Assembly: GCA_026702755.1 (NCBI GenBank)
Contig: JAPPBX010000115.1
Span: forward strand, 29,530 to 93,529
DNA from: Candidatus Poribacteria bacterium
Lineage (GTDB): Bacteria > Poribacteria > WGA-4E > WGA-3G
Length of the DNA: 64,000 nucleotides
Direction: 5' to 3'
This document shows, piece after piece, positions 1 to 9,414 of the stretch. The translations under genes and the position numbers were made by a program. Position 1 is the first letter of the stretch. The number at the start of each line of letters is the position of its first letter. The notes under the pieces are model-generated. The model was not told where the DNA came from. It saw nothing but the letters and a program-made list of their open reading frames with translations, and ran no database searches.

Positions 1-68
1 CTTCTCATTGAAACTAAACTTCTATAGGTGTTATGCCTAACGCTTCAGAAAATCTCAGGAGATAAAAA

Positions 69-290
69 ATGAAAACACTGAAAACTTCAAAAAAGGACAA
101 AGAAGGGTTCGCACAACCCCGCGGCGAGACACGCAGAAAAATCTTCACAGGCAATATCTCCATCTTCCTTAACGATGCTTTTTATCAATCAACTCGGCAC
201 AAAAAGGACGATTTAGGAGAAGAAAGGAGAAGAATTTTGATTATCTCGAAATTGACAGATAAATCAGTTGCCATGCGGTCTGGAACATGA
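69..290 (+). CDS. Small hypothetical ORF, doubtful
   Basis: A 73-codon frame preceded by an AGGAG about 8 bases before the ATG, which is the only real support. The product is basic, has no recognisable domain, and its middle (PRGETRRKIF) reads like translated intergenic repeat. An opposite-strand frame of similar length covers 185-376, and neither has a clear coding signature. It may be a short orphan gene or a gene remnant; I do not assign a function. Confidence 0.2.
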   Translation: MKTLKTSKKDKEGFAQPRGETRRKIFTGNISIFLNDAFYQSTRHKKDDLGEERRRILIISKLTDKSVAMRSGT

Positions 291-365
291 TCGTAAGGTT
301 TTTGTAGGCGCAGAAATTTCTTCTCCCGATCCGAGAGGCTTTGATATATTTGATAAGCCTCATCA

Positions 366-405
366 ACGACTGACAACTAAAAGCTGACTAACTATTGGTA
401 ACTGA
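366..405. repeat. Degenerate heptad (CTGACAA/GTAACTGAT) repeat end
   Basis: Sequence of the type CGACTGACAACT...GTAACTGATC resembles the right-hand end of the dispersed heptad repeat family seen many times in this window. The copy is short and decayed. Confidence 0.35.
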
Positions 406-511
406 TCTATTTTCATTTGATTACAAACAGAAAATGAGATAAACTATTTTTTATATTTGCTTTGATGTGCGCAATTATAAAAAGTTACAGCATCAATAGA
501 GGAGACAAACC

Positions 512-775
512 TTGGAAAAGATACGTGAACTGATTTCGCTGTTGGAATCTGGGATTGAGGACTACGATGCCCAGATGAAGATTTTACAGACAGAACGCTT
601 AAAGTATATTCGACTTTCCATGACAAATGGATTCGGCGAGGAGGAAGGCGATTCTAAGCAATCGTGGCTTCTCCACCTCAAACAACTTGAAGACTCACTC
701 AAGCTTCGGCAGAACAGTATACAACAAGCAGTCCGAGAAGCCGCAGACGATATTCAGAAAGAGGAAAATGCATGA
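512..775 (+). CDS. Small coiled-coil-like protein coupled to the UnbV-domain protein
   Basis: An 87-residue, highly charged, predicted mostly helical protein with no signal peptide or membrane segment. It starts with TTG, chosen because GAGGAG lies about 7 bases upstream and no ATG fits. Its TGA stop overlaps the ATG of the next gene as ATGA, so the two are almost certainly translationally coupled. Heptad-like spacing of Leu/Ile in IRELISLLESGIEDYDAQM and near HLKQLEDSLKLR suggests coiled coil. I do not recognise the family. The coupling suggests co-expression with, and perhaps a role in handling, the large exported partner, but that is inference. Confidence 0.65.
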   Translation: MEKIRELISLLESGIEDYDAQMKILQTERLKYIRLSMTNGFGEEEGDSKQSWLLHLKQLEDSLKLRQNSIQQAVREAADDIQKEENA

Positions 776-3700
776 GATTTAGATTCGCGTCTCCTGATAT
801 AAGAAAATGTGTAGTATGTGCGCTGCTCCTAATGTGCTTTTTGGCTATCTGGACAGCGGATGCACAGGAAACAAATAGCAGCCAAATTATTGAAAAGGCG
901 ATCCAACAGCAAAATTTGGGGTTGGCTTATCTCGAAGAATCACAACCCTCAAAGGCAGTCGAAGCGTTTACAGCACTTATTGAACTTCTCCCCAATGAAG
1001 CGATCGGTTATGGCAATCTTGCTGTCGCATACTTGCGCTTACAACAAGCGGATACTGCTGAAGAGTGGGTCAAGCGCGGCATCGCTGTTGCACCGATGGA
1101 CAGCCAGTTACATTTCATTCTGTCTGAGGTCTATCAACTACAAGCCGGAAAGCGTGATTTAGCCGTAGAGGCGATGAAGGAAGCCGTGCGGTTAGCACCC
1201 GATGAGTTGGAGTTTCGTTACAAACTGGTTCGCCACTATAGCGCACAGCGGAACGATCCAGAAGCGCAGCGGGAAGCAGCTCGACATCTACAGGAACTTC
1301 ACGCCCGTTCACCGGTAAATGTTGTTGTGCTATTGAAGTTGTCACAAGCCTTGTTAGCTCAGGAGCAATTGGAAGCCGCTGGAAAACTCTGTCAGGAATT
1401 GATGCTCCTTTTAGGCGATACCGATCCAGAAAAACTCAAATACCTTACACAAGGAATAGACGCAATAGAACAGGGTGCCCTGAAGATTGCTACGCGGAAC
1501 ATGAAAATTTTTGAGAACGTCCATCGGGCAAGTCCTCGCTATCAGCAAGGCATTGGTGAGTTGGTAACCGACATCCTTGGGCATCCGATAGAGTCGTTTG
1601 CTCCGGGGTTTCAGGCTCGGATCACTGCCAAACAAGACGCGCCGATTACGGTGGATTTTGTGGATGTCACCGAGCAAATCGGACTTGCCGACGTAGAAGG
1701 CGTGCATACAAGTTCCACAGATGTTTCGCTGATTGACTACAATGGCGATGGAAATTTGGACCTCTATACAACACTAAACGGGATGCTCTTTCAGAATATA
1801 GGTGGGACGTTTGTCGCTGTTCAGCAGGTTCAAGAAATATTAGAGCAACAGGCTTTACAACCGCATACCGCTGCATTCGCAGACCTGGACAAAGATGGGA
1901 CACAAGAATTTCTACTGCAAACTCGTGAAGGGATAGTGTCCCTCCAAATGGATGCAGATGGGAATTGGGGAACATCACCTCTCGTCCAACATCAGAAGCC
2001 AGAATTCGAGACCGGTGTGCTTCTCCCTGTTGATTTCGACCATGACGGCGATCTTGATCTCTTTTCAGGACGAACCGACATCACGATGTATCGGAATAAC
2101 GGCAATGGTGTGTTCATAGACGTTAGCGAGCAAACCTTTGTAACAACGGACGCAGATGACGCGTCTCCGGTGCAACGGACGCTTACTGGAGCACTCTCCG
2201 CCGATTTTGATGACGACGGAGATATAGATATTTTTGTTACGCATAGCAAAACGGGATGCACTCTCTTCGATAATCTCCGTCAAGGAAAACTCCGTGCGGT
2301 TTCGGGTGAAACGGGGATTCCGCAGGATGTGCGTTATACCACAGCTACTGCCGGTGATTATGACAATGATGGCGATCTCGACCTGTTCTTGGCTACAGCA
2401 GATTTTACCTATCTCTACCTTAATAAAGGGGATGGGAGTTTTGTCAGCGAGCCGGATTTGCCGACAAGTGTGCAAGATCTTCCACCTGCTCTATTGAAAA
2501 ACATTGACTACGATAACGATGGATTTGTTGACGTATGGGTTAGCGGGCAAGATGGAATGTTCCTGTTTCGGAACGGTGGTAGTATGGCAATGTTTGACGA
2601 ACCCTATCCGTTGATAGGATCAATCACTCCTACGAGTGGTGCACTTCTCCTGAGTGCTAAGGCTGGAACTGTTGGTGATTATGACAACGATGGCGATCTC
2701 GACCTCTTTTTCATCAATGATGAAGGACAGCTACGAACACTGCAAAACGAGGGCGGAAATGAGAACAACTGGATACAGGTGCGATTAGAGGGTATCACTA
2801 CAGGAAACAATAAGGTCAATAGAGATGGTATCGGCTCGAAATTAGAGGTGAAAGTTGGTAGTCTGTATCAGCTGCGATATGTGACGGGACAAGTATCCCA
2901 TTTCGGGTTGGGGGCATTTGATGCTGCGGATGTTGTTCGCGTCGTCTGGACGAACGGTGTGCCACAGAACGTTGTCCAACCACAAGCGAAACAGCGTATT
3001 TTGGAAAAACAGGTATTGAAAGGATCCTGCCCGTTCCTCTATGTATACGACGGGAAACAGTACCAATTTGTCACCGATCTGCTCTGGCGGGCACCTTTGG
3101 GACTCGTCACCTCAATGGGTTTTGTCGCACCCGATGAAACAAAAGATTTTGTGAAAATCTCAGGGACGCAGATACAACCAAAATCAGGTAAATACTCCAT
3201 TCAGATTACAGAGGAATTGTGGGAAACCGCTTATTTTGATGAAGTCAAACTCATAGCCGTTGATCATCCAGCGGGCACCGAGATTTTCGTGAATGAGCAG
3301 TATACGCCGCCACCTTTCGCGGAGTTCAAGGTTTACGGTGTTGCCGAGAAACTATTCCCAACATCTGCTGTCAATCACCGTGGTGAAGATGTATCCGATG
3401 CCCTGAAAAGGTTCGATTACCACTATGCTGTTGAACACGCACCCGGTCCCTATCAAGGCGTTGTTGAACCACACGCGATTGTCCTTGACCTCGGTGATGT
3501 TCCCAATGACATGCTTGTGACGCTATTTCTTAGCGGATGGATTTTTCCGACGGATACCAGCATTAATGTCGCGCTGTTCCAGAATCCTGAAATTAATCCC
3601 AGTTTTCCATCAGTTGCAGTAAAGGACAAAGCAGGAGCGTGGCAAACCGTTATTGATATGATCGGGCTGCCTGCTGGTAAGAACAAGACGATTACCGTCG

Positions 3701-4311
3701 ATCTGACAGGCAAATTTCTGTCGGATGATCGGCATGTTCGGATCGAAACCGATATACAGATCTATTGGGATGCCGCATTTTTTACCGTCGGGACACAAGA
3801 CGTACCCATAGAGATGACGACGCTGAATCCAGACAGTGCAGATTTGCACTACCGAGGTTTCTCCGAGATGTATCGTCCGAATCCACACGCCCCTCATCTG
3901 TTCGATTACCAAAAGGTGACAACCGAGGCACAGTGGCGTGACCTCGCTGGGTATTACACCCGTTATGGCGATGTCAATCCGTTATTGCAAGAGGTGGACG
4001 ATATGTACGTTATTCTCAACGCCGGGGACGAAATCACGGTAGAATTTGAAGCGTCGCGCTTACCAACATTGAAAGCGGGATGGGTGCGAGATTTTATTCT
4101 CTATAGCGACGGATGGGACAAAGATGGCGACATCAATACGCTCACATCACAAACGGTTGAACCGCTGCCGTTTCATGGGATGTCTGCCTATCCGTATCCT
4201 GAAACTGAGCATTATCCAGATGACGAGGCACATCGGCAGTATCGGCTTGAATACAACACACGACGCGTCGAACATCGTTTACCGCCTTTGGACCCTGATA
4301 CGAGAAAATAG
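772..4311 (+). CDS. Exported TPR / FG-GAP (VCBS) / ASPIC-UnbV repeat protein
   Basis: A 1179-residue protein with an N-terminal signal peptide (about residues 1-32, ending TADAQ). Residues about 40-200 form TPR-like helices (for example EAFTALIELLPNEAIGYGNL). Residues about 300-680 contain repeated FG-GAP/VCBS calcium-loop motifs such as DYNGDGNLDLY, DFDHDGDLDLF and DYDNDGDLDLFL, typical of a seven-bladed integrin-like propeller. An ASPIC/UnbV-like segment follows (about 690-760; NRDGIGSKLEVK, then VVWTNGVPQNV). The C-terminal 400 residues are beta-rich and I do not recognise them. Proteins of this CRTAC1-like type are usually surface or periplasmic and calcium-binding; the ligand is unknown. 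ATGA overlap with the upstream small gene sets the start. Confidence 0.88.
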   Translation: MRFRFASPDIRKCVVCALLLMCFLAIWTADAQETNSSQIIEKAIQQQNLGLAYLEESQPSKAVEAFTALIELLPNEAIGYGNLAVAYLRLQQADTAEEWVKRGIAVAPMDSQLHFILSEVYQLQAGKRDLAVEAMKEAVRLAPDELEFRYKLVRHYSAQRNDPEAQREAARHLQELHARSPVNVVVLLKLSQALLAQEQLEAAGKLCQELMLLLGDTDPEKLKYLTQGIDAIEQGALKIATRNMKIFENVHRASPRYQQGIGELVTDILGHPIESFAPGFQARITAKQDAPITVDFVDVTEQIGLADVEGVHTSSTDVSLIDYNGDGNLDLYTTLNGMLFQNIGGTFVAVQQVQEILEQQALQPHTAAFADLDKDGTQEFLLQTREGIVSLQMDADGNWGTSPLVQHQKPEFETGVLLPVDFDHDGDLDLFSGRTDITMYRNNGNGVFIDVSEQTFVTTDADDASPVQRTLTGALSADFDDDGDIDIFVTHSKTGCTLFDNLRQGKLRAVSGETGIPQDVRYTTATAGDYDNDGDLDLFLATADFTYLYLNKGDGSFVSEPDLPTSVQDLPPALLKNIDYDNDGFVDVWVSGQDGMFLFRNGGSMAMFDEPYPLIGSITPTSGALLLSAKAGTVGDYDNDGDLDLFFINDEGQLRTLQNEGGNENNWIQVRLEGITTGNNKVNRDGIGSKLEVKVGSLYQLRYVTGQVSHFGLGAFDAADVVRVVWTNGVPQNVVQPQAKQRILEKQVLKGSCPFLYVYDGKQYQFVTDLLWRAPLGLVTSMGFVAPDETKDFVKISGTQIQPKSGKYSIQITEELWETAYFDEVKLIAVDHPAGTEIFVNEQYTPPPFAEFKVYGVAEKLFPTSAVNHRGEDVSDALKRFDYHYAVEHAPGPYQGVVEPHAIVLDLGDVPNDMLVTLFLSGWIFPTDTSINVALFQNPEINPSFPSVAVKDKAGAWQTVIDMIGLPAGKNKTITVDLTGKFLSDDRHVRIETDIQIYWDAAFFTVGTQDVPIEMTTLNPDSADLHYRGFSEMYRPNPHAPHLFDYQKVTTEAQWRDLAGYYTRYGDVNPLLQEVDDMYVILNAGDEITVEFEASRLPTLKAGWVRDFILYSDGWDKDGDINTLTSQTVEPLPFHGMSAYPYPETEHYPDDEAHRQYRLEYNTRRVEHRLPPLDPDTRK

Positions 4312-4315
4312 AATA

Positions 4316-4360
4316 GTGCACCCACATGACACTTGATTCCGATTATCATGATGGGTGTAC
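4316..4360. terminator. Hairpin between convergent genes
   Basis: GTGCACCCA pairs imperfectly with TGGGTGTAC, and CATGA/TCATG pairs inside it, giving a long imperfect stem between the stop of the UnbV protein and the end of the MFS gene. It overlaps the MFS stop codon. No strong T-tract is visible, so it may act as a bidirectional terminator or only as an mRNA 3' hairpin. Confidence 0.35.
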
Positions 4361-5530
4361 GATTTTATCGCCAATGCGTCGTAGAGGGATATACAGACAG
4401 AGCGTTGCAATGACCAGGATACCAGCCAACACTGCGTAAGGATAGGCTTCCTTAGCATAGAGCCACCCGCCGAGCAGCGGTCCCAAAATGCGTCCTAAAC
4501 TTAAAAAAGCATCCATAATACCGATAGCCGCACCTTGACCAATCTGGGTCTGCTTGGAAATCCATGATGTATTCGTCGGACGGATCAACTGATTACCGAT
4601 ACCAGCGATGGTAAGATACAAAGTCAGCGATGGGAAAGAATAAGCTGCGAGCAGTAGCACGATACCGAGCGCGTTGAGCAGCAATCCGGTAAGAATAATC
4701 CGCCGCTCGCCAAACTTATTAATTAATTTTCCAAGCAATCCACCCTGCAATGGCACAACAATCGCGCCCATGACCATAAACATCCACCCCATCTCCCGTT
4801 CTCCATAGTCCCAACCCGCTTCGATGAACAGCGGAAACGTCATCTCCAATCCTGCGAAGCTGAAGGTTGAGAAAAACGCCACAAGAAACAGGGGTGTAAG
4901 CGGCGATCTCAAAGTCGTCTGACGAAAGATTTCACGCGGAGAGACCCATTCATGCCGATCTTCGAGTTCCTCACCTGTGAGACCTTTCCGAAGCGATTCT
5001 GGAAGTAAAACGAATGCAAAGAGAAACGTAAGTAGCGACAGACCGCCTGCGACAAAGAACGGCATATTGTGACTTCCCATGATACCGCCAATTGCCGGCC
5101 CGAGAATGAAACCGAGCCCCATCGCCGCGCCCATTAACCCCATGCCTCTGCCACGTTCCTCCGTTGTAGTAACGTCGGCAACGTAAGCCATTACACTCGG
5201 CAGCACCGCCGCTGAAGCGATACCCGCCGCACCGCGGGCAATCAAGAGCCATATATAGGCTTTCGCCAGTCCGAAGCCGACTAAGGCGGCAGCGTTCCCA
5301 AGCAATCCGATCAGAATCAAAGGTTTTCTGCCGTGTTTGTCCGATAATCTACCCCAGAGTGGTGCAAACAGTAGTTGCATGCCGGAATAGATAGACATTA
5401 ATATAGCAATTTCAGTGGTGGTTGCCCCAATATCTTTGGCGTAATAAGCGAGGTTCGGAATGATGATGCCAAACCCAAGCATCACAAAAAATAGGGTTAG
5501 GAACAGTAGGAGAAGTTTCGGTTTGTCCAT
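4346..5530 (-). CDS. MFS transporter, drug:H+ antiporter type
   Basis: A 394-residue protein with about 12 hydrophobic segments. The MFS motif A in the loop between helices 2 and 3 is clear (GRLSDKHGRKP), and a motif-C-like stretch in helix 5 (GLGFILGPAIGG) points to the TetA/Bcr-like exporters. Length is normal for the family. Substrate cannot be read from sequence. It stands alone, convergent with the UnbV protein and divergent from dnaE. A good minus-strand sigma-70 promoter lies about 100 bases upstream. No obvious ribosome binding site precedes the ATG. Confidence 0.88.
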   Translation of the reverse strand: MDKPKLLLLFLTLFFVMLGFGIIIPNLAYYAKDIGATTTEIAILMSIYSGMQLLFAPLWGRLSDKHGRKPLILIGLLGNAAALVGFGLAKAYIWLLIARGAAGIASAAVLPSVMAYVADVTTTEERGRGMGLMGAAMGLGFILGPAIGGIMGSHNMPFFVAGGLSLLTFLFAFVLLPESLRKGLTGEELEDRHEWVSPREIFRQTTLRSPLTPLFLVAFFSTFSFAGLEMTFPLFIEAGWDYGEREMGWMFMVMGAIVVPLQGGLLGKLINKFGERRIILTGLLLNALGIVLLLAAYSFPSLTLYLTIAGIGNQLIRPTNTSWISKQTQIGQGAAIGIMDAFLSLGRILGPLLGGWLYAKEAYPYAVLAGILVIATLCLYIPLRRIGDKIVHPS

Positions 5531-5623
5531 CTAATTGAACGCGAAAATTCGCGATGAAAAATACGTGTCCTTTCCAATTGATAGGTATGATTGGGGAGCA
5601 GTTTATAAAAAATAATATCCTTT

Positions 5624-5653
5624 ATTATAGCAAGTTTGAGACAGGTATGTCAA
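5624..5653 (-). promoter_or_regulatory. Sigma-70-like promoter for the MFS gene
   Basis: On the minus strand TTGACA (5648-5653) and TATAAT (5624-5629) are separated by 18 bases, both hexamers perfect. Transcription would run into the MFS transporter with a leader of about 90 bases. Confidence 0.6.
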
Positions 5654-5727
5654 TCTAAAAACCAGATTTACATATAATTTCGCCGCGTTAAATAGCAGAA
5701 TTTCTCCGCGAAAAAGGAGAATTAGAA

Positions 5728-5757
5728 ATGCGTTCACTGGAAAATTTATTATGGTAA
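5728..5757 (+). other. Nine-codon ORF with strong ribosome binding site
   Basis: In the 310-base gap before dnaE, AAGGAGA lies 7 bases before an ATG that opens a nine-codon frame (MRSLENLLW) ending in TAA. It could be a leader peptide for dnaE or chance. I see no accompanying attenuator hairpin. Confidence 0.2.
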
Positions 5758-5840
5758 TTTTAGAATATTTCTGATATTATTAAAGAAGATTTCATAGTTC
5801 TTAATTCATTCAGCAATCACACTTAAAAATTGGAGGACGG

Positions 5841-8800
5841 ATGGCATCCGAATTTGTTCATCTACACAATCATAGCGAGTACAGCATGCTTGACGGCGCG
5901 TGCCGTATTGAGGACATGGTCAATTGGGCAGTCGAAAACAGTGCCCCCGCTGTCGCACTCACTGACCACGGCAACATGTTCGGCGCATGGGAATTATACA
6001 GTAAAGCGAAAGAGGCGGGTGTCAACCCAATTGTCGGTTGTGAGGCGTATGTCGCACCCGGTGACCGGAAAACGCGCGGGAAGGAACAGGGCGGTCCTTA
6101 TCACCTTACACTGCTCGCAGAGGATGCAACCGGTTATCACAATCTCCTGAAATTGATATCGCTTGGGTATACAGAGGGATTCTACAGCAAACCTCGCATT
6201 GATATGGAAATCCTGCGCGAATACCGTGATGGCATCATCGCGCTGACAGGATGTATCCAAGGACAGGTGCCGCAACTCCTCTGCTCAAGTCGCCGAGAAG
6301 AAGGCATCCAACACTTCAAGACGCTGATGGAGATAATGGGAGAACGGAATCTCTACGTTGAGGTTCAGAACCATTATATTGACAAGGAGCAGGAGGCATA
6401 TCCGATAATGGTGCAGTTGGCGAAAGAATTTAACCTTCCGCTCGTCGGCACAAACGATTGCCACTACCTCCGCAAATCCGACCACGGGATGCACGATGTC
6501 CTCCTTTGTATCCAGACAAAGAAAACTGTCAACGACCAGCAACGGCTGCGGTTCGACAACCATTTCTACTTTAAAAACGTTGACGAGATGCGGGAGGTGC
6601 TTAAGGCTTATCCACCGGAAGCCATCGCGAATACGCTTGAAATAGCCAATCGGTGTAAACTTGAGCTTGATTATGGTGAGAGTGTGATGCCGAAATATGA
6701 GGTACCTGAAGGACATACAAATGACAGTTATCTCAGAGAGTTGTGTTGCCAAGGCTTGCGCGAAAAGTGTGGGGAACTTTCTGAAGAAATTCAGCAGCGA
6801 CTTGATTACGAACTGGATATTATTAACAAAACAGGTTACCCCGGCTACTTCCTCATTGTGTGGGATTACGTTAAATACGCACATAAACAGGGGTATCCGC
6901 TCTCTGCACGCGGCTCTGCCGCCAGTAGTCTTGTGTTGTATGCGCTCGATGTGATTACCTTCAACCCGATGGACTATGATTGTCTCTTTGAAAGGTTTCT
7001 GAACCTTGAGCGTATCAGTCCTCCCGATATTGATATTGATTTCTCCGACCGGGCGCGAGAACATGTTATCGATTATCTCGTTAAAAAATACGGTGAGGAT
7101 TCTGTCGGTAAAGTCGCGACCTTTGCCACACTGGGTGCCAAAGCTGCGATCAAAGATGTCGGGCGCGCACTTGAAGTGCCTCTTGAGGATGTGGCAAAGT
7201 TGACGGAACTTATTCCGTCCATTCCAGGCATAACGCTTGATGAAGTTTTGAAAGATGTACCAGAATTTCAGGCACTCGCTGAACGTCCTGAAAATAGGGA
7301 GTTGATGGATCTCAGCAAAGCCGTTGAAGGAACCAAACGGCACGTCTCCTGTCATGCCTCTGCGATTGTTGTCTCAAACGGTCCGTTGACAAATTACGTC
7401 CCGTTATTCAAAGATAAACACGACCAAGTTGCATCGCAGTTTGAAGGAAAAACAGTTGAAGGTGTCGGTATTGTCAAGTTCGATTCCCTCGGTCTACGAA
7501 GCCTCACTGAGACATACGACTGCCTACAGATGATTAAGACAAATCACGGCAAGGACATTAAACTGGAAGAGATCCCCTTTGATGATAAGAAAACCTACTC
7601 GCTTATCAGTGAAGGACTCATCGCCGGTTTATTCCAATTAGAAGGCTCCGCCGGTATGTATCGAGTTGTTATGCAGCTCAAACCGGATAACTTTGAAGAG
7701 TTCTCCGCAATCCCCGCGCTCTATCGTCCCGGACCGATAGAAAGCGGTATGATGCAACAATTTATAGACCGAAAGAACGGATTGCAAAAAGTCGAGTATC
7801 TGCATGAGTCGCTTGAAAATGCCCTCAAAAACACCTACGGTGTGTGTATCTATCAGGAGCAAGTGATGCAAATCGCACGCGATATGGCAGGCTTTACGCT
7901 CGGTGAAGCAGATATCCTTCGCGATGCGATGGGAAAGAAGAAAGTAGATTTGCTCAAGGAGCAGCGCCCAAAATTCATCAAAGGCGCGACCCAAAAAGGA
8001 ATCCACGCCGAGGAGGCAGCGGAGATATACGACCTACTTGAACCCTTCGGCGGTTATGCTTTCAACAAGTCCCACACCGTTGCTTACTCTATGTTAGCGT
8101 ACCACATGGCGTATCTGAAAACCTATTACCCACACGAATTTATGGCAGCAATGATGACGGGAGAGGCAGGTGATTCAGGGAAAGTTACCCGTTACCGCGC
8201 CGAATGCAAAAAACTTGCTGACTTTTTGGATGTGGAAATCAATCTACTTCCACCAGATGTCAACAGCAGCAGAAGAGAATTCATGGTAGATGGCACCGAT
8301 ATCTGTTTCGGGCTTGTTGCTGTAAAAGGTGTCGGTGATGGCGCGATAGATTCAATTGTGGAGGCACGGGAACAAGGCGGTTCGTTCACATCGCTACAGG
8401 ATTTCTGCGAGCGCGTGGATACAAAACAGGTCAATAAACGTGCTGTCGAAAGCCTGATTCTGAGCGGTGCATTTGATTCGCTTGAAGGACATCGAGCGCA
8501 ATACCTCGCGAGTTTAGAGAATATCATGAAAGCAGCACAGAACGCCCAAGCGGAACGCGATCGTGGACAGATAAGCTTTTTTGGGGATGGCGAAGAAGCA
8601 CCGGCGGCAACGGTAGCACTCGTGGCAGCACCGGAATTGGACCCGTTAGAACGGCTTATGCGAGAGAAGGAGCAGCTCGGTTTCTACGTTTCCGGGCATC
8701 CGCTCGAAGAATATAGCGACATCATCGAAAACTACACGAGTGTAAGCACCCAAACCCTTAATGGACACCGTATTGACTCTGAGGTTGATGTGGCCGGTAT

Positions 8801-9362
8801 GATCACAGAAGTGAATAATCACACCACGAAAAAAGGAGCGTCCATGGCGGTCATTGAATTGGAGGATTTGGAAAGTGCCGTAAAAGTCGTCGTTTTCCCA
8901 GAGGCATACAAAAACGCTGTTGAACTCGTAGAAGGAAAAGTGGTTTGGATTCGTGGAACCATCAAGCTTGATAACAGAAGTCGCAACAATTCTGATGAGG
9001 ATACGCAAAATGAGGTGCGGCAGATCCAAGCGGACAAAATATTGGATATTGAGTCTGTCAGTGAGCAGCAGACATCTGCGCTTGAGGTAACGATTCCAGA
9101 ATCTGACATCGAAAACACTAAGAAATTGGAAGCTCTTCAGGAAATTGCGCGTGCCAACCAAGGCGACCATGATCTGATTTTGCGCCTCATGAGTTCCCGT
9201 TACGGTGAAGTTATCGCGCGGTGTGCTCAGAAATACAATATTGCATATAAACCGCAAATTATTGAACAGGTTGAAGGGTTATTTGGTGCGGATTGCATCA
9301 AGCCGAGCAATCGCACAATACGCGGGAATAAGAGCCGTATTTCGCAGATGGATTATGTGTAA
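5841..9362 (+). CDS. dnaE: DNA polymerase III subunit alpha
   Basis: The replicative polymerase subunit of 1173 residues, the usual DnaE length. An N-terminal PHP domain (HLHNHSEYSMLDGA, then LTDHGNM, VGCEAYV, NDCHYL) is followed by the polymerase core: SARGSAASSLVLYAL, the catalytic aspartate pair in PPDIDIDFSD, the third aspartate in VKFDSLGLR, and ALYRPGPIESGM. A beta-clamp-binding/OB-fold region and a short tail close the protein. GGAGGA about 6 bases before the ATG fixes the start. It appears to be transcribed alone, with an aldo/keto reductase 50 bases downstream. PHP metal ligands look intact, so a residual proofreading nuclease is possible, as in some non-proteobacterial DnaE proteins. 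Confidence 0.97.
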   Translation: MASEFVHLHNHSEYSMLDGACRIEDMVNWAVENSAPAVALTDHGNMFGAWELYSKAKEAGVNPIVGCEAYVAPGDRKTRGKEQGGPYHLTLLAEDATGYHNLLKLISLGYTEGFYSKPRIDMEILREYRDGIIALTGCIQGQVPQLLCSSRREEGIQHFKTLMEIMGERNLYVEVQNHYIDKEQEAYPIMVQLAKEFNLPLVGTNDCHYLRKSDHGMHDVLLCIQTKKTVNDQQRLRFDNHFYFKNVDEMREVLKAYPPEAIANTLEIANRCKLELDYGESVMPKYEVPEGHTNDSYLRELCCQGLREKCGELSEEIQQRLDYELDIINKTGYPGYFLIVWDYVKYAHKQGYPLSARGSAASSLVLYALDVITFNPMDYDCLFERFLNLERISPPDIDIDFSDRAREHVIDYLVKKYGEDSVGKVATFATLGAKAAIKDVGRALEVPLEDVAKLTELIPSIPGITLDEVLKDVPEFQALAERPENRELMDLSKAVEGTKRHVSCHASAIVVSNGPLTNYVPLFKDKHDQVASQFEGKTVEGVGIVKFDSLGLRSLTETYDCLQMIKTNHGKDIKLEEIPFDDKKTYSLISEGLIAGLFQLEGSAGMYRVVMQLKPDNFEEFSAIPALYRPGPIESGMMQQFIDRKNGLQKVEYLHESLENALKNTYGVCIYQEQVMQIARDMAGFTLGEADILRDAMGKKKVDLLKEQRPKFIKGATQKGIHAEEAAEIYDLLEPFGGYAFNKSHTVAYSMLAYHMAYLKTYYPHEFMAAMMTGEAGDSGKVTRYRAECKKLADFLDVEINLLPPDVNSSRREFMVDGTDICFGLVAVKGVGDGAIDSIVEAREQGGSFTSLQDFCERVDTKQVNKRAVESLILSGAFDSLEGHRAQYLASLENIMKAAQNAQAERDRGQISFFGDGEEAPAATVALVAAPELDPLERLMREKEQLGFYVSGHPLEEYSDIIENYTSVSTQTLNGHRIDSEVDVAGMITEVNNHTTKKGASMAVIELEDLESAVKVVVFPEAYKNAVELVEGKVVWIRGTIKLDNRSRNNSDEDTQNEVRQIQADKILDIESVSEQQTSALEVTIPESDIENTKKLEALQEIARANQGDHDLILRLMSSRYGEVIARCAQKYNIAYKPQIIEQVEGLFGADCIKPSNRTIRGNKSRISQMDYV

Positions 9363-9414
9363 CTTCCAGTAGATGCGCTTTGCATCAAATTGCATAGGAG
9401 AAGATTCACTTATT

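Noticed and set aside
185..376. 63-codon minus-strand ORF
   Set aside because: Overlaps the equally doubtful 69-290 frame, has no ribosome binding site or recognised domain.
6285..7355. 356-codon open frame on the minus strand
   Set aside because: It lies wholly inside dnaE in antisense and its translation shows no family features; it is a shadow of the dnaE codon usage.
8646..9257. 203-codon minus-strand ORF
   Set aside because: Antisense to the 3' part of dnaE; no independent coding signal.
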